Below, piece by piece: positions 53,700 to 64,000 of a DNA stretch of 64,000 nt; the first letter of the stretch is position 1; every line of letters starts with the position of its first letter. The notes beneath the pieces were generated by a model. It did no database searches and was not told where the DNA came from. It worked only from the letters and a program-made list of their open reading frames with translations. The DNA is from Trogon surrucura (lineage: Eukaryota > Chordata > Aves > Trogoniformes > Trogonidae). The stretch spans positions 2,552,001 to 2,616,000 of the forward strand of contig CM036628.1 of assembly GCA_020746105.1 (NCBI GenBank), in the 5' to 3' direction. Made by a program: the position numbers and the translations under genes.

Positions 53700-56600
53700 C
53701 CGCCCAAACTCCGAATTAAGCAGAAGTGACTCCAGATCCTCCTGCTTTGGTCTCCAAAATGCCGTTCTGAGGGTGATGATCCCCCAAGAGTTAAAAGCTT
53801 TGGGTTTGCGTCTGTGCCTGGCAGAGGGTGGGGATCCGACCAGCCCCTTGAGGCTCTGGGTTGAACCCTCCCTGCGACTGCCCTGAGGTTGAAAAATTAT
53901 GCCTTTGAGGAGCAGACTGATTCAGGTAGGCCCATAAATACTCGCCGTGACATTTCCCACATGGAGGAAGCGGAAGCACAAATCCCGTCTGTCGGTTCCA
54001 GGATACTTTTTGAGGAAGGTGGGGGCTCTACAGCCAGATCTTCAGTGCAGAGAGGCTGTGGTGGACACAGGAACTTAGGTGATCTCAAACACCCCCTGCT
54101 TTTGCTTGACGCTGTAAATAGTCAAGGACTGACCGAATCACCGGCGTAGAGGAGGACAGCCCGGCACTGCCGTGGTGCAGGCTTCTGGGGGGCCGTTCTC
54201 ACTTCCCAAAACATTCAAGCCCAGACTTTGGCCTTTGGCATCATCGCCTGGAGTCACCCATCACAAGATGCATAAAGAAGACCCTCATTCAGTTTTCAGG
54301 TTAAAATTTTCCTACTGTCAGGTCTCATAAATGATCCTCGATTCAACTGTATAAAATAGCCAATTCCATTTTAGCTAGCTCTTCATTTTTACGAAAATTA
54401 TAATTTTAATGACAGTGTTCCGTAAGCATCTAGTCCTGTCCTAGCATTTCTTGTCGGTAAGGCTCCAGGTGCTTTAAAAAGAGGCAAAAATACGATAATT
54501 CCAATTCTTATTCAGGCTTAGGTTCTGGGCAGCTTCTGCAGATAATACAGGTCATAAATAATTAAGGGTACAATCTAATTAAAAGGAATCCCCAGTCGTA
54601 AACCAAAGTGCCACGCTGAAGAGGACAGTTTTCGAAGGCATGGCCTTGTAACCTAATCTACTTGATCAGAACAGTATCCCATTAACCCACAAATCTTCGC
54701 TCTCCTGACCTGTCTGCTCCCACGCCAGGTGCCTCTGTGTCTTCCAGGGCCCGAGGAAGGGAGAGGATCAGGGAGTTTCAGGGTCCAAAAGCAGCCTGGA
54801 AAGTGTTGTCCTGCTGAAGTCCCTTGTCTTGTTGCTTGAATAAATGTCTTGTGTTTGGTCACTTCCCAAAAATGTACAGCTTGAATGAACTAAGCAAGGT
54901 TAGGTCTGGAACTGATTTACTTTTTTAGCGGAAATACTGATTGGAAATTAGAAGCGTTGCTCAGACTGGAGTCCAGAAGACACAAAGAAGGTTGTGGCCT
55001 GGATCCAGTTCATACATGACCTAAATAGTGTTCTGACGCTGAAACTTGCTCTGAACACCTTGTCAAATTTCATGAAAGTTAGAGGGGAGCTTTCATGTTT
55101 CAGAGCTGAGGCTCTAGATTTGCCAGGGCTGAACTGGGTCTGTGTATCCCGACACCTGCATGTCCCCACTGGGCGCTGACTATCTCGGGACTGCTGTTTA
55201 TCTACATAATTCGGCAGCGGGGCTACGTGGATGAAATCCTTGTTCTCGTTCCAAATACTTGCCGTCACACGTTACGTATTCCGTGGGAATGTTTTCGCTC
55301 CGATTTGTGGTTACGCGGTGCTCGGCGATGACCTAATTGCGAGGTTCTCGTTAGGCGGAGAAATTTCTGAGTTTGGCTTTATAGTTCACCTTCTCGGTAA
55401 GTAAATCATCACTTTGTGACACCGTCTGCCATCTCTGCTGTCACTTCAACCTGGTGTTTTATGAGCGATCGTAAGGCTGATGAAGGAACGTTGAGGCATG
55501 CCTATCTACAACAGCTTTTCACACTTTACCCCTGCAACGTCTAACTTAGCTCAGAGCAATCCTAGACCATCTTGTCAATGAAAATTCCTGATGTGATGAC
55601 CTATTGCAGCTTTCTTACCCTTAAAGAAACTGCACCTGGGTTAGTTTGGTGTTTCCTTGAAAGTCAGCATTATATGAGCGGCTACAAATAAAGCTGAAAA
55701 AGGCCAGACCGCCTTTCTGTCTCGTTGTGAGGCTTAATCCTGGCCAGAGAACAGCGGTGTCATTTTCAAAAAGTAACTCAAAGGGATGTTGATTGCAAGT
55801 TACATTAAAATGAGCCCCTAAGGCCCTCAGGGTCTTGAAGAGACCGGTATCTTGAGGTATCTGTGCCGTAATTTCTTCATTTGTATTGTGTTAAACTATA
55901 ATTCAGTCTCATGTGCTGGAAGACTTGGCCAGTAAGGCTTGACTGGAGCTCCGAGTAATGCTGGTGGTACTGGAAGTGTACTGGAAATGACGGAAAGGAA
56001 CCTACAGAAATAAGGAGGCAGGGAGTGCAGGCATTCTGAGCAGCAGAAAGAGGGAGGATGAGGACAGGAGAAAGGGAGGAGGGACAAAGGAAGGAAAAAA
56101 ACAAAAGAAAAAGCAAGAAGAAAACTAAACGGGCGCCATTCTAGGTAATGATTGGTCTGGTGTGGGTGAGGCTTTGCAGCTGAACCGAGTTTCCCTACGA
56201 TCGTTAGGGGATGCCACTAAGGGGAGGGAGGAGAAGGGAAGAGGGTTCCTGGAGAAGTGCACATCCTCACAAGGAAGCTTGTGGTTTCTTCCCTTGCCCA
56301 TTTGTAGAGCGCTCACGTCCTTCCCTTACCCCAGGAGACATTCCCATTTCCTTTCTTTTACGGGCGCTTGGAAGGCAGAAGGAGATGAGGCGCTGTTGGG
56401 TTCCCTTATTGACTTAATCTGTGGGAAGCCCTGCTTAAATCGTTGGGTTTCCTAGTCTTGATAGAGCGAGATACTTGCACAGTGAAGTCAAACAGGAGAT
56501 GGAGGTTCCTGCCCAGGGAGGCTTTGACGCTGCCCCAGTCCTGTGCCTGTGACTCCAAACGCGTGCGTTTCTTTGAAGTCTGAAGCTTAGGAGTCTGCAT

Positions 56601-59600
56601 TAATGATCAAGGGAGAGAGCTGAATGCGGAATCCGTGCGGTACAAAGGTAAAGGTGTGGATGTGAGTGTGGGAAGAGAATATTCAAGAGCAGTCTGGCGT
56701 GTATAGTTAATAATATTAAACCCCCAAAAGAGTAGTCATGTGAATTTCCTGTTGTTACTCAGGTTCTCGAGGCTTTTAGTGTCTTCTCATTCCCTGTAAA
56801 TCAGCGATCTTTTGCCGAGTCCTGCCATATCCAAAATATTGACTTCCTTGAAAAGTAGAAAACTTCAGGTTTGAAACCTTTTGTCCTTTCCTGCGACGGG
56901 AAACTTGCCCCGACTCCTCGGGCAGGAATCTCTGTTCCTCACGCAGTGTTTCGGGGCGCTGTGCTTGGCACTTGGCCGTCGCTCTGTCCCACTCGGCCAA
57001 GTGTCGGTGATCCCTGAATGCTTAAAAAGCTCCTTGGGACTCTCTGCAGATGCGAAGCTCTTCTGAAGGTGAGATTTGTCAGGAGCAGAATGCCTTAGAA
57101 AACTAGTTCTGGCTTTGACTTAGCGGCTGTGTTGAAACACTTTTTACCACTTTGTTCCTGGTAGGGCTCTTTCTCTAATTCGGGAGCTGTTCTTCTCATT
57201 TGTTACTTCAGAAAACAAAATAGTCCCAGTAAAATGTCATGGATCTTGCTATGATTAATACACACATGTCTTCTGACTGAAACAGTGAAATAAACCCTGG
57301 GGCTTGATTTTTGGCCCGCTATTTTCACTGATTTTTCCAGACCTCCTCTCCAATTCCTGCTTTTTCTTGACTGAGTTCCCCTCTTAAGCCTCAGGATTAC
57401 CAAAACTCAGATTATTCTGAAGAAGCAAAGGTCAGATTTGCAAGACTTGGCTTATATGTAGGGACTTTCTGAAGCAGATCCTAAGGTGGTCTTTATGCCT
57501 TGCCGAGTACGGAGCCGCTTTCAAAATCCTGGCTCTGTTTTTTTTTAAACGTTGGGTTTCTTTATATATTTAATATATAAATGTAAATGTAAAATGTAAA
57601 TGAATATTTATGGAGGTGTGTGAGGTCTTTGGGCCAGGTATGTCATATAAAGCTCAGATGCAAAGCCTGCTGTAGCCCAACAGAAAAAAACCATCTCTGA
57701 CATTGTTCTCCCTTCTCGCCCCTCGGGAATTAAAAAGACACATTATTTCAAGCGGTTCAGCGTGTACTGAGCTTTAGTTCCTTAGCTAAGAAAGAGTGTA
57801 ATGTCTTTCCGGGACTATGTTCAAAACTCAAGAACAAAAAAGCTACCTTGAAAAATGGCCATTGGGAAGCAGACCGGCAAAAGCCAAGAAACTTGAGCCC
57901 TTTGCTAATGAATACTCTGTCCTTAACTCACATTGTCTCTTTTGTTTCCCACACTTTCAAGAGCTGCACATGGATTCAATTTGGAGGCTTTAACCCTTCT
58001 TGCTGATGCTGATCTGTGTGTAGTTTGGAAACTGGGACGGCTGTCGCTTAGGTACTTGGCTTTTTTATTTTTTGTTCTCCATTTTTATTTTGTTTTCTGA
58101 TTTTTGCTCCCGATCTGTTTGTCCCTGTGCAGTCTCTGGCTCAGATGCAGTGAAGTACCCCAGGAGGAGCGTGGACGGGGCTTTGGTGCGTGCCGGTGAC
58201 AGGGAATCAGAGCTTTTCCAGCTTCCTGGCAAAGGGTGTAAGAGAGACAGGGCTGGGAGCAGATTTGCTTTGATTCAGACAAGGCAGCATTTCCGCTGTG
58301 GCTACCGTGCGAAAAGATTTTGGTGCTGCACTGGGACTTTGTTGGGAGAAAAAAAAAAATCATGGAAATTCAGGGTGGCACTAAGGGATTTGGCATCACG
58401 GGAACTTCTCACACCAGTTTGTCTTTTGTGCTACGGGACAGCAGAAGTGTTTTCCACAGAGAGAAGCGGTAAATGTCGGATGCTCCTTTGTGACGGTGGA
58501 ATTTCTTCCAGTGGGTGATGATTGCTCGTGTTAAATCTGCTTCTTAGTGGTGACTGCGTTGTTTCCAAAAACATAACTAGCTCCTAGAGCTGCTGTTTGC
58601 TAAATCGATAGGGGTCTAATGAATCATCCATTTAAAAAGAAAAATGGCATTCCATATCAAAACCATAACGTGTCTTCATTCCTCGTTTTTCCTCCAGATA
58701 ACCGTTGAGCAGAGATCACCAGCAGGGAGTGCTGCTGCTCTTCTGTGGCAGCGGCTTCAGCAGTTGATTGTAAAATCTAATCAGACTTGGTTCCATAATT
58801 CTGTTTTTCGTTTTCATTTCTGTGAAAACGAAATGTTAATCAATTATCTGTAACTTGATATCTTGCTGTCTCTAATTATCAGTCTTTTTGTAGCTTACTG
58901 CAAAGGAAAGATTGTTTTTAAGAGTGTAGCTGCTTGCTCAGAGGAATTGTAATTGCCACCTTTTGAAGCAACCGTTTAACAGAATTCGTTCCAATGCATT
59001 TCACCTTTTTGGTACATAACATTATTGCGTTTCTCTTTTTTAATGTCATGTTCAGAATAATCTGTTTACTGGTCAGGTCAGCTTTTACGTGGTGGGGGAA
59101 GACGCTCCTGCTCCTACCGTTAGTAGAGCTCTGGCATCTTTATGGTGCTCCTTGTTTCACTGAGACCGTACTTCTGACCTTCCCAGGTGATGGAAGGTTG
59201 CTTCCACCCCAAGATTACTTTTGGTTGGGCATCTTTGGTTTCTCAGTTCTGGGTCTGCTTCTGACATCAGTGTGAAAATCGAGTTGCAAAAGCTTCAACT
59301 GAACAAGTGCCCCCTCTCCCCCGTCCCCGTGGTATTTGTCAGTACAGTCGCACCATTGTACATCCAGGAGACTTGGAAGAGGTTTGGCTTCTTGGTTTCA
59401 GATCAGCCGTGGTTTCCCCCTCTTAATCTCTATGGTCAGTGAAATAGCAGGATTATCAAGTCTGTTTTTTTGCTGCAGAGCCTGCTGTGCATTTCGCTCT
59501 CTTGTGATTTCGTACATTCTTTAGTCATCGAGAGCAAACAAAGACGTTGTTGAAGTGCAGGGCCTTACTCTCACAGTTCACTCTGATCCAAATCTGCTGG

Positions 59601-62600
59601 AGATTGAGGGAATCTCTTAATTCATTTCAGCAGATTTTGAAGAGACATCTTTTTTTTAAGAGACAGGAGAGGCAAGAGTGCAGAGAAACAAGATGTTCCA
59701 CTTCTATACGTCGAAGTTGTTAACACACGATAGATGTCGGTTAAAGGTCCTTCTCTGGGAGAAGAACGATGTCTTCTGAAGAAATCCCTTTGACCAGACT
59801 AACCCCGCTGTCCCTGTTTTGCCAAAACTGCATTTAAGCCTAGGGGGCTGGTCTGTGCGTGTGTTTAGAGCAAAGCTGAAACATTTAATTTGTTTTTCCG
59901 TGGCTGGCAGTTGTTTGCCACTCTTCTGGTTACATAGCTTTCCTCTGAACTTCTGCATAAAGAGAGGCCAAGGTTCAGCAGTTAGAATAATTCTCTTTAC
60001 AGGTGGTACCTGATCAATCAACTCCTGGGTGACACGTCGCTGCTGACCTCTGGGTTGCATTTCACTGTGGTAAATTGTTCCTTTTCTCGCCCTTCCCGTG
60101 CAGGCCCTTTCTTCACGCAAGGAACCACGCTGAACTTGAGTTACGCTCCTTTAGAGGTGCTGCCCAAGCTGACGTACTTTTAAAAACCTTCACACGCGGT
60201 AGCGTACAAAACCTTAGATGAGCAGGAGAGATGTTACAGCGTAAATCCCAGCATAGGCGGGACACGGAGTTGGCTGTGCAGAAGTCTCTGTATCAGTTGC
60301 TTCCCTCCCAGAAGTTCTGTGATCATGAAAGTTTTCTTGTATAGAACAAATAGAGTAATAAACTTGTGTAGAAAGACACAGCAGTTACTTAGTAAAGGAC
60401 AGAAAAATTCATAGTCCATAACTATTCCTGATCTTGTGTTTTGAAAAGCGTGATTCTTCTGGTGGTTCCGTGCGTGTCAAGTTTCACAGTGGTAATTTCT
60501 GCTGGTGTTGGTCCATGAATACCTGTCGTTACCGTCTGGTGGTGAATGGCAACTGGTTTTACATATAATTCATGCCTCAGTTTCACATCTGTCAGACTGA
60601 TTTCATTTCTCTTCAGAAATCGGAGCTGGTCTCCAGCTGTACCCGACGACCAGACCTAAGGAGCCTTTCAGGGGTTGCTGCAGCTCGGGGCTGCGTGTAG
60701 CAGCAGCATCACGTCCTCTAAATAGAACTTAAAAACATCCTGAAGGCCCTGGGTGCTTCCCACCCAAGTGGTAAAATCGCAGCAAAAGCTGCAGTGCGGT
60801 ACGTCTGGGTTTATCGGATGTGCGGGCGGCAAGGCGGGTCCTGGCGCTCTCTGAGAGTCTCCAAGTCCAGCCCGAACTCCCAGCACGGCTTTGGACAAAC
60901 CACTTCGTTCTCCCGTACCTCGGTGCCTTCTCCATGCGTTCCTTGGGATTCTTAGGCGGTTTTGAAATCTTCTAATCTTATTTTGATCTGTATCTCCTAA
61001 AGTGGTTGTTAATTTACTTCCTTCTTTTAAAAAAATGTATCTGTGAAACCGTTTGGCTTCTATGGCAAGAAAGATGATTTCCTTTATCAGAATGACCTGT
61101 TCCTTGCTCCTACTCACCTGGTAAACTTGGCCTCATCTCCTCTTCTCAGTCTATTTTATTATTGCTTGCGTTACTGTTTGCTTACTGCAGGGTCATTATT
61201 TCACCCGACAGTGTATTTATAGACAAAGAACCCCCAGCTTTGGTGGTGCAGGGGATGTCCTGCCTGGTCCCAAGAGCTCAATGGCACTTCTGAGCCCTGT
61301 TAACAGCTGATTTTTATGTGCGAGAAGAAAAGCTCTGTTAAACTGGCCCGAGATCAGAGATCCGCAGAAATTAATTTGCACCCCTCTCAACTGCGCTGAG
61401 TGGACGTGGGACCGAGCGGGGATTTCTCTCTGCACACGAGGGATAATATCAGCAGCTTCCTGAGCTCCAGCTGCTGTGCACAAAGGATGGCAGAGTTACA
61501 GCCATTCCTGGAGGGAGAAACTGTAAGATGGAGGAGTCGTAAAGAATGTGAAGGACAACCTCTTAAAAAAATGGTAGGTGGAGCAATTCCAGGTCATCCA
61601 AACGCTTTATGAGCCCGAGATTTATCTTCCTGCTTTGAACTCGTTGCCGTTGTGGCGTTTATCTTGGGTGCTTTTTAACACATCCACCGTGACCTTTGTA
61701 TGATCGTATGAATTGGCGCGAGCGCGCCGGAGCACTTCTTAGGAACCCCCTTCGTGCGTTTGTTTCCTGAATTCCCACGTTGTGGCGTGATGTGAGTATG
61801 GAAACTGCTCGCTTCCTCCCATGGCAGCCGCTCAGATGTGTGCTGGAGCTCCTGAGGCGGGGAGCTGGGATGAAGGGAGGATGCAGGGGGGGGAATATTT
61901 TGAGGAAGAGAATGCGGATTTTGTGCGTCTTTGTTCTTTTCCAGTTCCGATAAAGCCGTTCTCTCCAATGGCGTGGCTTAAACACGAGCAGTGCTAGCGC
62001 CCTGTAGGATAAACAGCAGCGGATGAGTTGCGGTTAATATGCCTCGGGCAAGGCTAGCTGCTTTTCAGTGTCTGCATTAAGCAATATTTTTACTTTCCTG
62101 GTGACTCCACCTTCTCTCTTTACTCCCCACTATTTTCTTTTAGCATGTGGGAGGGAGACAGGATGCGTGATTGAAGCACAGTTTTTAACTCGCTCTATCT
62201 CTCTAATGACTCTGCTCCACAGTGTCTAGCCAATATGTGCTTCGTTAGCTTGGTCTGTGCTGTCTTATTTTTTTTTCTTTTTTTGCCTTTACAAACTGTA
62301 AGGTTATGGGATGTTAATGAACTGTTTACATGTGTTTCTACATTTGTTCTACTGAAATGTTCCAATGAATGAATGTCAGTCACGAGGGAGAAAAAAGCTG
62401 CTGGTATATGCTGCATTTGGGATTTCTGAAATTTGACTTCCTGATTCATTTTTTTTTCCAGATCTTTCTTTTCAATGCTAAGAGTTGGTGATGTTGGAAG
62501 GGATCTCTTTGCTTAGAGCAGTTAAATGACTGAATCGTGTTATCTCTTCTCACACGAAGAGCACTCACGAGGCCAAGTTTCACAGTGCAAGGACTTGACA

Positions 62601-62950
62601 CGCGGCCACTTCTTGCACGTTAATACTTTTTGGAAACTGGCGTCAACTTATGGCCGAACCTCACGAAACCGAGACAGGGAGACAGGCACAAAGGTGATAT
62701 GTTCACGCTTCTCTTGTTACATACTTAAAGCCAACAATCCAGTCCTTTCCATCTCCCGTTCCCACGCCAACCTCTCCACCCAGCAGCGGCAGAGTAGCAG
62801 AGCTCTGTACATGTTTACTGTTGGGATAGACCAGGCCTTGGAAGGCTGGGATGTATATTTTAAGCAAAATAGGCAGAGAGCTCCTTTAATGCCCTGCTTA
62901 GATGCAGTTAGGCACAGTCAGTTCTTGCCAGGCTTTCAATCATTTTCAGG
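53700..62950. other. About 9 kb without supported genes
   Basis: Moderately AT-rich sequence with small low-complexity patches (purine-rich at 56040-56130, TA-rich at 57560-57610). Frames at 58072-58518 (plus, 148 codons), 60668-61117 (minus, 149 codons) and 62526-63134 (plus, 202 codons) are open but show no motif, hydrophobic pattern or known family. The block could be intron 1 of a gene starting at 52499. Confidence 0.45.
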
Positions 62951-63045
62951 TTTTGGCCAGCAAAAAGCGGGTCAGTCAGATCCTTGGCCGTTGCGCATCG
63001 GTCTAAACCCAATTAACTCCCCTGACCTCGGGGCCAGCTCCTCGT

Positions 63046-63139
63046 GGTCCTCACAGCTGCCCGGCGCCTGCTGCACAGGCGCACCGGCCTGGACAGGCCG
63101 GTGCGCCTGTGCAGCAGGCGCCGGGCAGCTGTGAGGACC
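63046..63139. repeat. Perfect 46-bp-arm palindrome with 2-nt spacer
   Basis: Left arm 63046-63091 and right arm 63094-63139 are exact reverse complements over all 46 bp, separated by GA. The arms are about 70% GC and hold CAGCTG and the self-complementary GGCGCC. Pairing stops at 63045/63140. It can extrude as a cruciform or fold as a long RNA hairpin. Confidence 0.95.
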
Positions 63140-63234
63140 GTCCAAACCGGGCGCTTCCCAAGGGCAGGCGGGGCTGAGCTCGGCTCCCTCCAGCCGCCAG
63201 TTCCCGCGGGGCGACCCGGCACCGGCGCGGCGGC

Positions 63235-63592
63235 GGGCGTGGCCAGCGCTGAGTGGGCGTGGCCATAACTTGGGGGCGTGGCCAGCGACGGCGAATAATC
63301 ATTAAAAGGGAGGGCGTGGTCTGCGATGAGTGGGCGTGTTTAGGGTGGTGGGCGTGGTCAGTAAGTGGGCGTGGTTAGATTGGGGGCGTGGCCAGAGACG
63401 GCCCATAGCCAGCGCTAGGAGGCGGTCAGCGGTGGGTGGGCGTGGCCAGAATAGGGGGCGTGGTCAGAATAGGGGGCGTGGCCACAGGCGCCCGATGGCC
63501 ACCGCTAGGAGGTCAGCGGCGAGGAGGGCGTGGCCAGCCACAGGGGGCGTGGCTAGAGGTGGAGGGGGCGTGGTCTGCGGCGGTGGGCGTGG
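63235..63592 (+). repeat. Array of fourteen GGGCGTGG boxes
   Basis: GGGCGTGG occurs fourteen times in 358 bp, all in the same direction, plus one GGGCGTGT variant. It is mostly in the form GGGCGTGGCCA or GGGCGTGGTCA with irregular spacers; a longer duplicated module (CGCTAGGAGG...GTCAGCGG) appears at about 63412-63433 and 63502-63521. GGGCGTGG is the KLF/Sp-type recognition core. The repeat probably expanded next to a promoter. Confidence 0.88.
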
Positions 63593-63960
63593 CCACCGCG
63601 GGGCGCTTCCTGCCCGCCCTGGCGGAGCGCGGTCCCGCGGGGCGGCTGCGCCGCAGAGGCCGGCGGAAGGAGGCGGAGGAGGGAGCGGAGCTGCCCGGCC
63701 CTGCCCTGCCCGTCCGTACCGGTGTGAGCCCGCTGCCGGGGGACGCCGCCCGCGCCCTGCCGCTCCTCCTCGCCCGGCTGCGCGCAGGTAACCCCGCGGA
63801 GAAGGAGGCGCGGAGCGGAACGGAGCAGCCTCCCGCGGGCGCGATGCTGCTTCCCTACCGGGGCCGCGGGGGCCGGCACTGACAAGCGGGAACCTGCGCC
63901 GGGCGACCTCCGCCGGGACGGAGAATTTCCTTTCTTTTTGTTTTATCTGCCGTTGTTGAG
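63593..63960 (+). promoter_or_regulatory. CpG island with candidate first-exon donor
   Basis: Very CpG-rich sequence beginning right after the GGGCGTGG array. A donor-like GCGCAG|GTAACC at 63787/63788 could end a first exon (possibly non-coding). It may be a new gene's promoter or an alternative promoter of a gene starting further left. No start codon with family-like sequence was found. Confidence 0.35.
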
Positions 63961-64000
63961 GTACCGCTATCCTCCTGCCCAGCGCTGCCTGACCGCACTG

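Noticed and set aside
58072..58518. 148-codon plus-strand ORF
   Set aside because: No recognisable domain, ordinary intergenic composition and no splice or promoter context; expected by chance in 9 kb read in six frames.
60668..61117. 149-codon minus-strand ORF
   Set aside because: No family features and no promoter; its two halves have different composition, as in chance frames.
61400..61612. 70-codon plus-strand ORF containing MAELQPFLEGETVRW
   Set aside because: No acceptor before it at a suitable phase and no known family; not enough to call an exon.

Overview
The window is vertebrate nuclear DNA, almost certainly from a bird. Genes are split into short exons with GT/AG introns, CpG-island promoters alternate with AT-rich introns, and the recognisable interspersed repeats are CR1 LINE fragments with the avian octamer tail (ATTCTGTG-like). 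No SINE, Alu-like or L1 sequence was seen. The gene order MAGT1 - COX7B - ATP7A - PGK1 matches human Xq21.1, a block that I recall lies on an autosome (chromosome 4) in chicken.

Layout. 1-3101 (minus): the first three coding exons of MAGT1, whose remaining exons lie left of the window. 3102-4344: a compact promoter interval with three inverted CCAAT boxes for MAGT1, an intron-containing tRNA-Leu(CAA) gene on the minus strand, and the COX7B promoter. 4345-6750 (plus): COX7B, three exons, complete. 7240-8240: CpG island with four GTCACGTG boxes and the probable non-coding first exon of ATP7A. 10845-28840 (plus): all 22 coding exons of ATP7A, giving about 1498 residues with every P1B-ATPase motif intact, followed by a long 3' UTR. 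36450-49360 (plus): PGK1, 11 exons, giving 417 residues. 52.1-53.0 kb: a CpG island with a plausible first coding exon of an unidentified plus-strand gene. 53.2-53.7 kb: a CR1 copy. 53.7-63.0 kb: no supported exon. 63.0-64.0 kb: a perfect 46-bp-arm palindrome, an array of fourteen GGGCGTGG boxes and another CpG island with a candidate donor site.

The genes are housekeeping. MAGT1 belongs to the ER oligosaccharyltransferase, COX7B is a subunit of the copper-dependent cytochrome c oxidase, ATP7A pumps Cu(I) into the secretory pathway and out of the cell, and PGK1 makes ATP in glycolysis. I see no operon-like functional system and no clearly novel one. The points most worth a second look are structural or regulatory: the palindrome and KLF-box array, the E-box cluster at ATP7A, a stop-free in-frame ATP7A intron, a uORF in the first coding exon, oppositely oriented CR1 copies flanking ATP7A exons, and a few candidate unannotated exons.

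Exon borders were read by eye from splice consensus, reading phase and remembered family sequences. No alignment was run.
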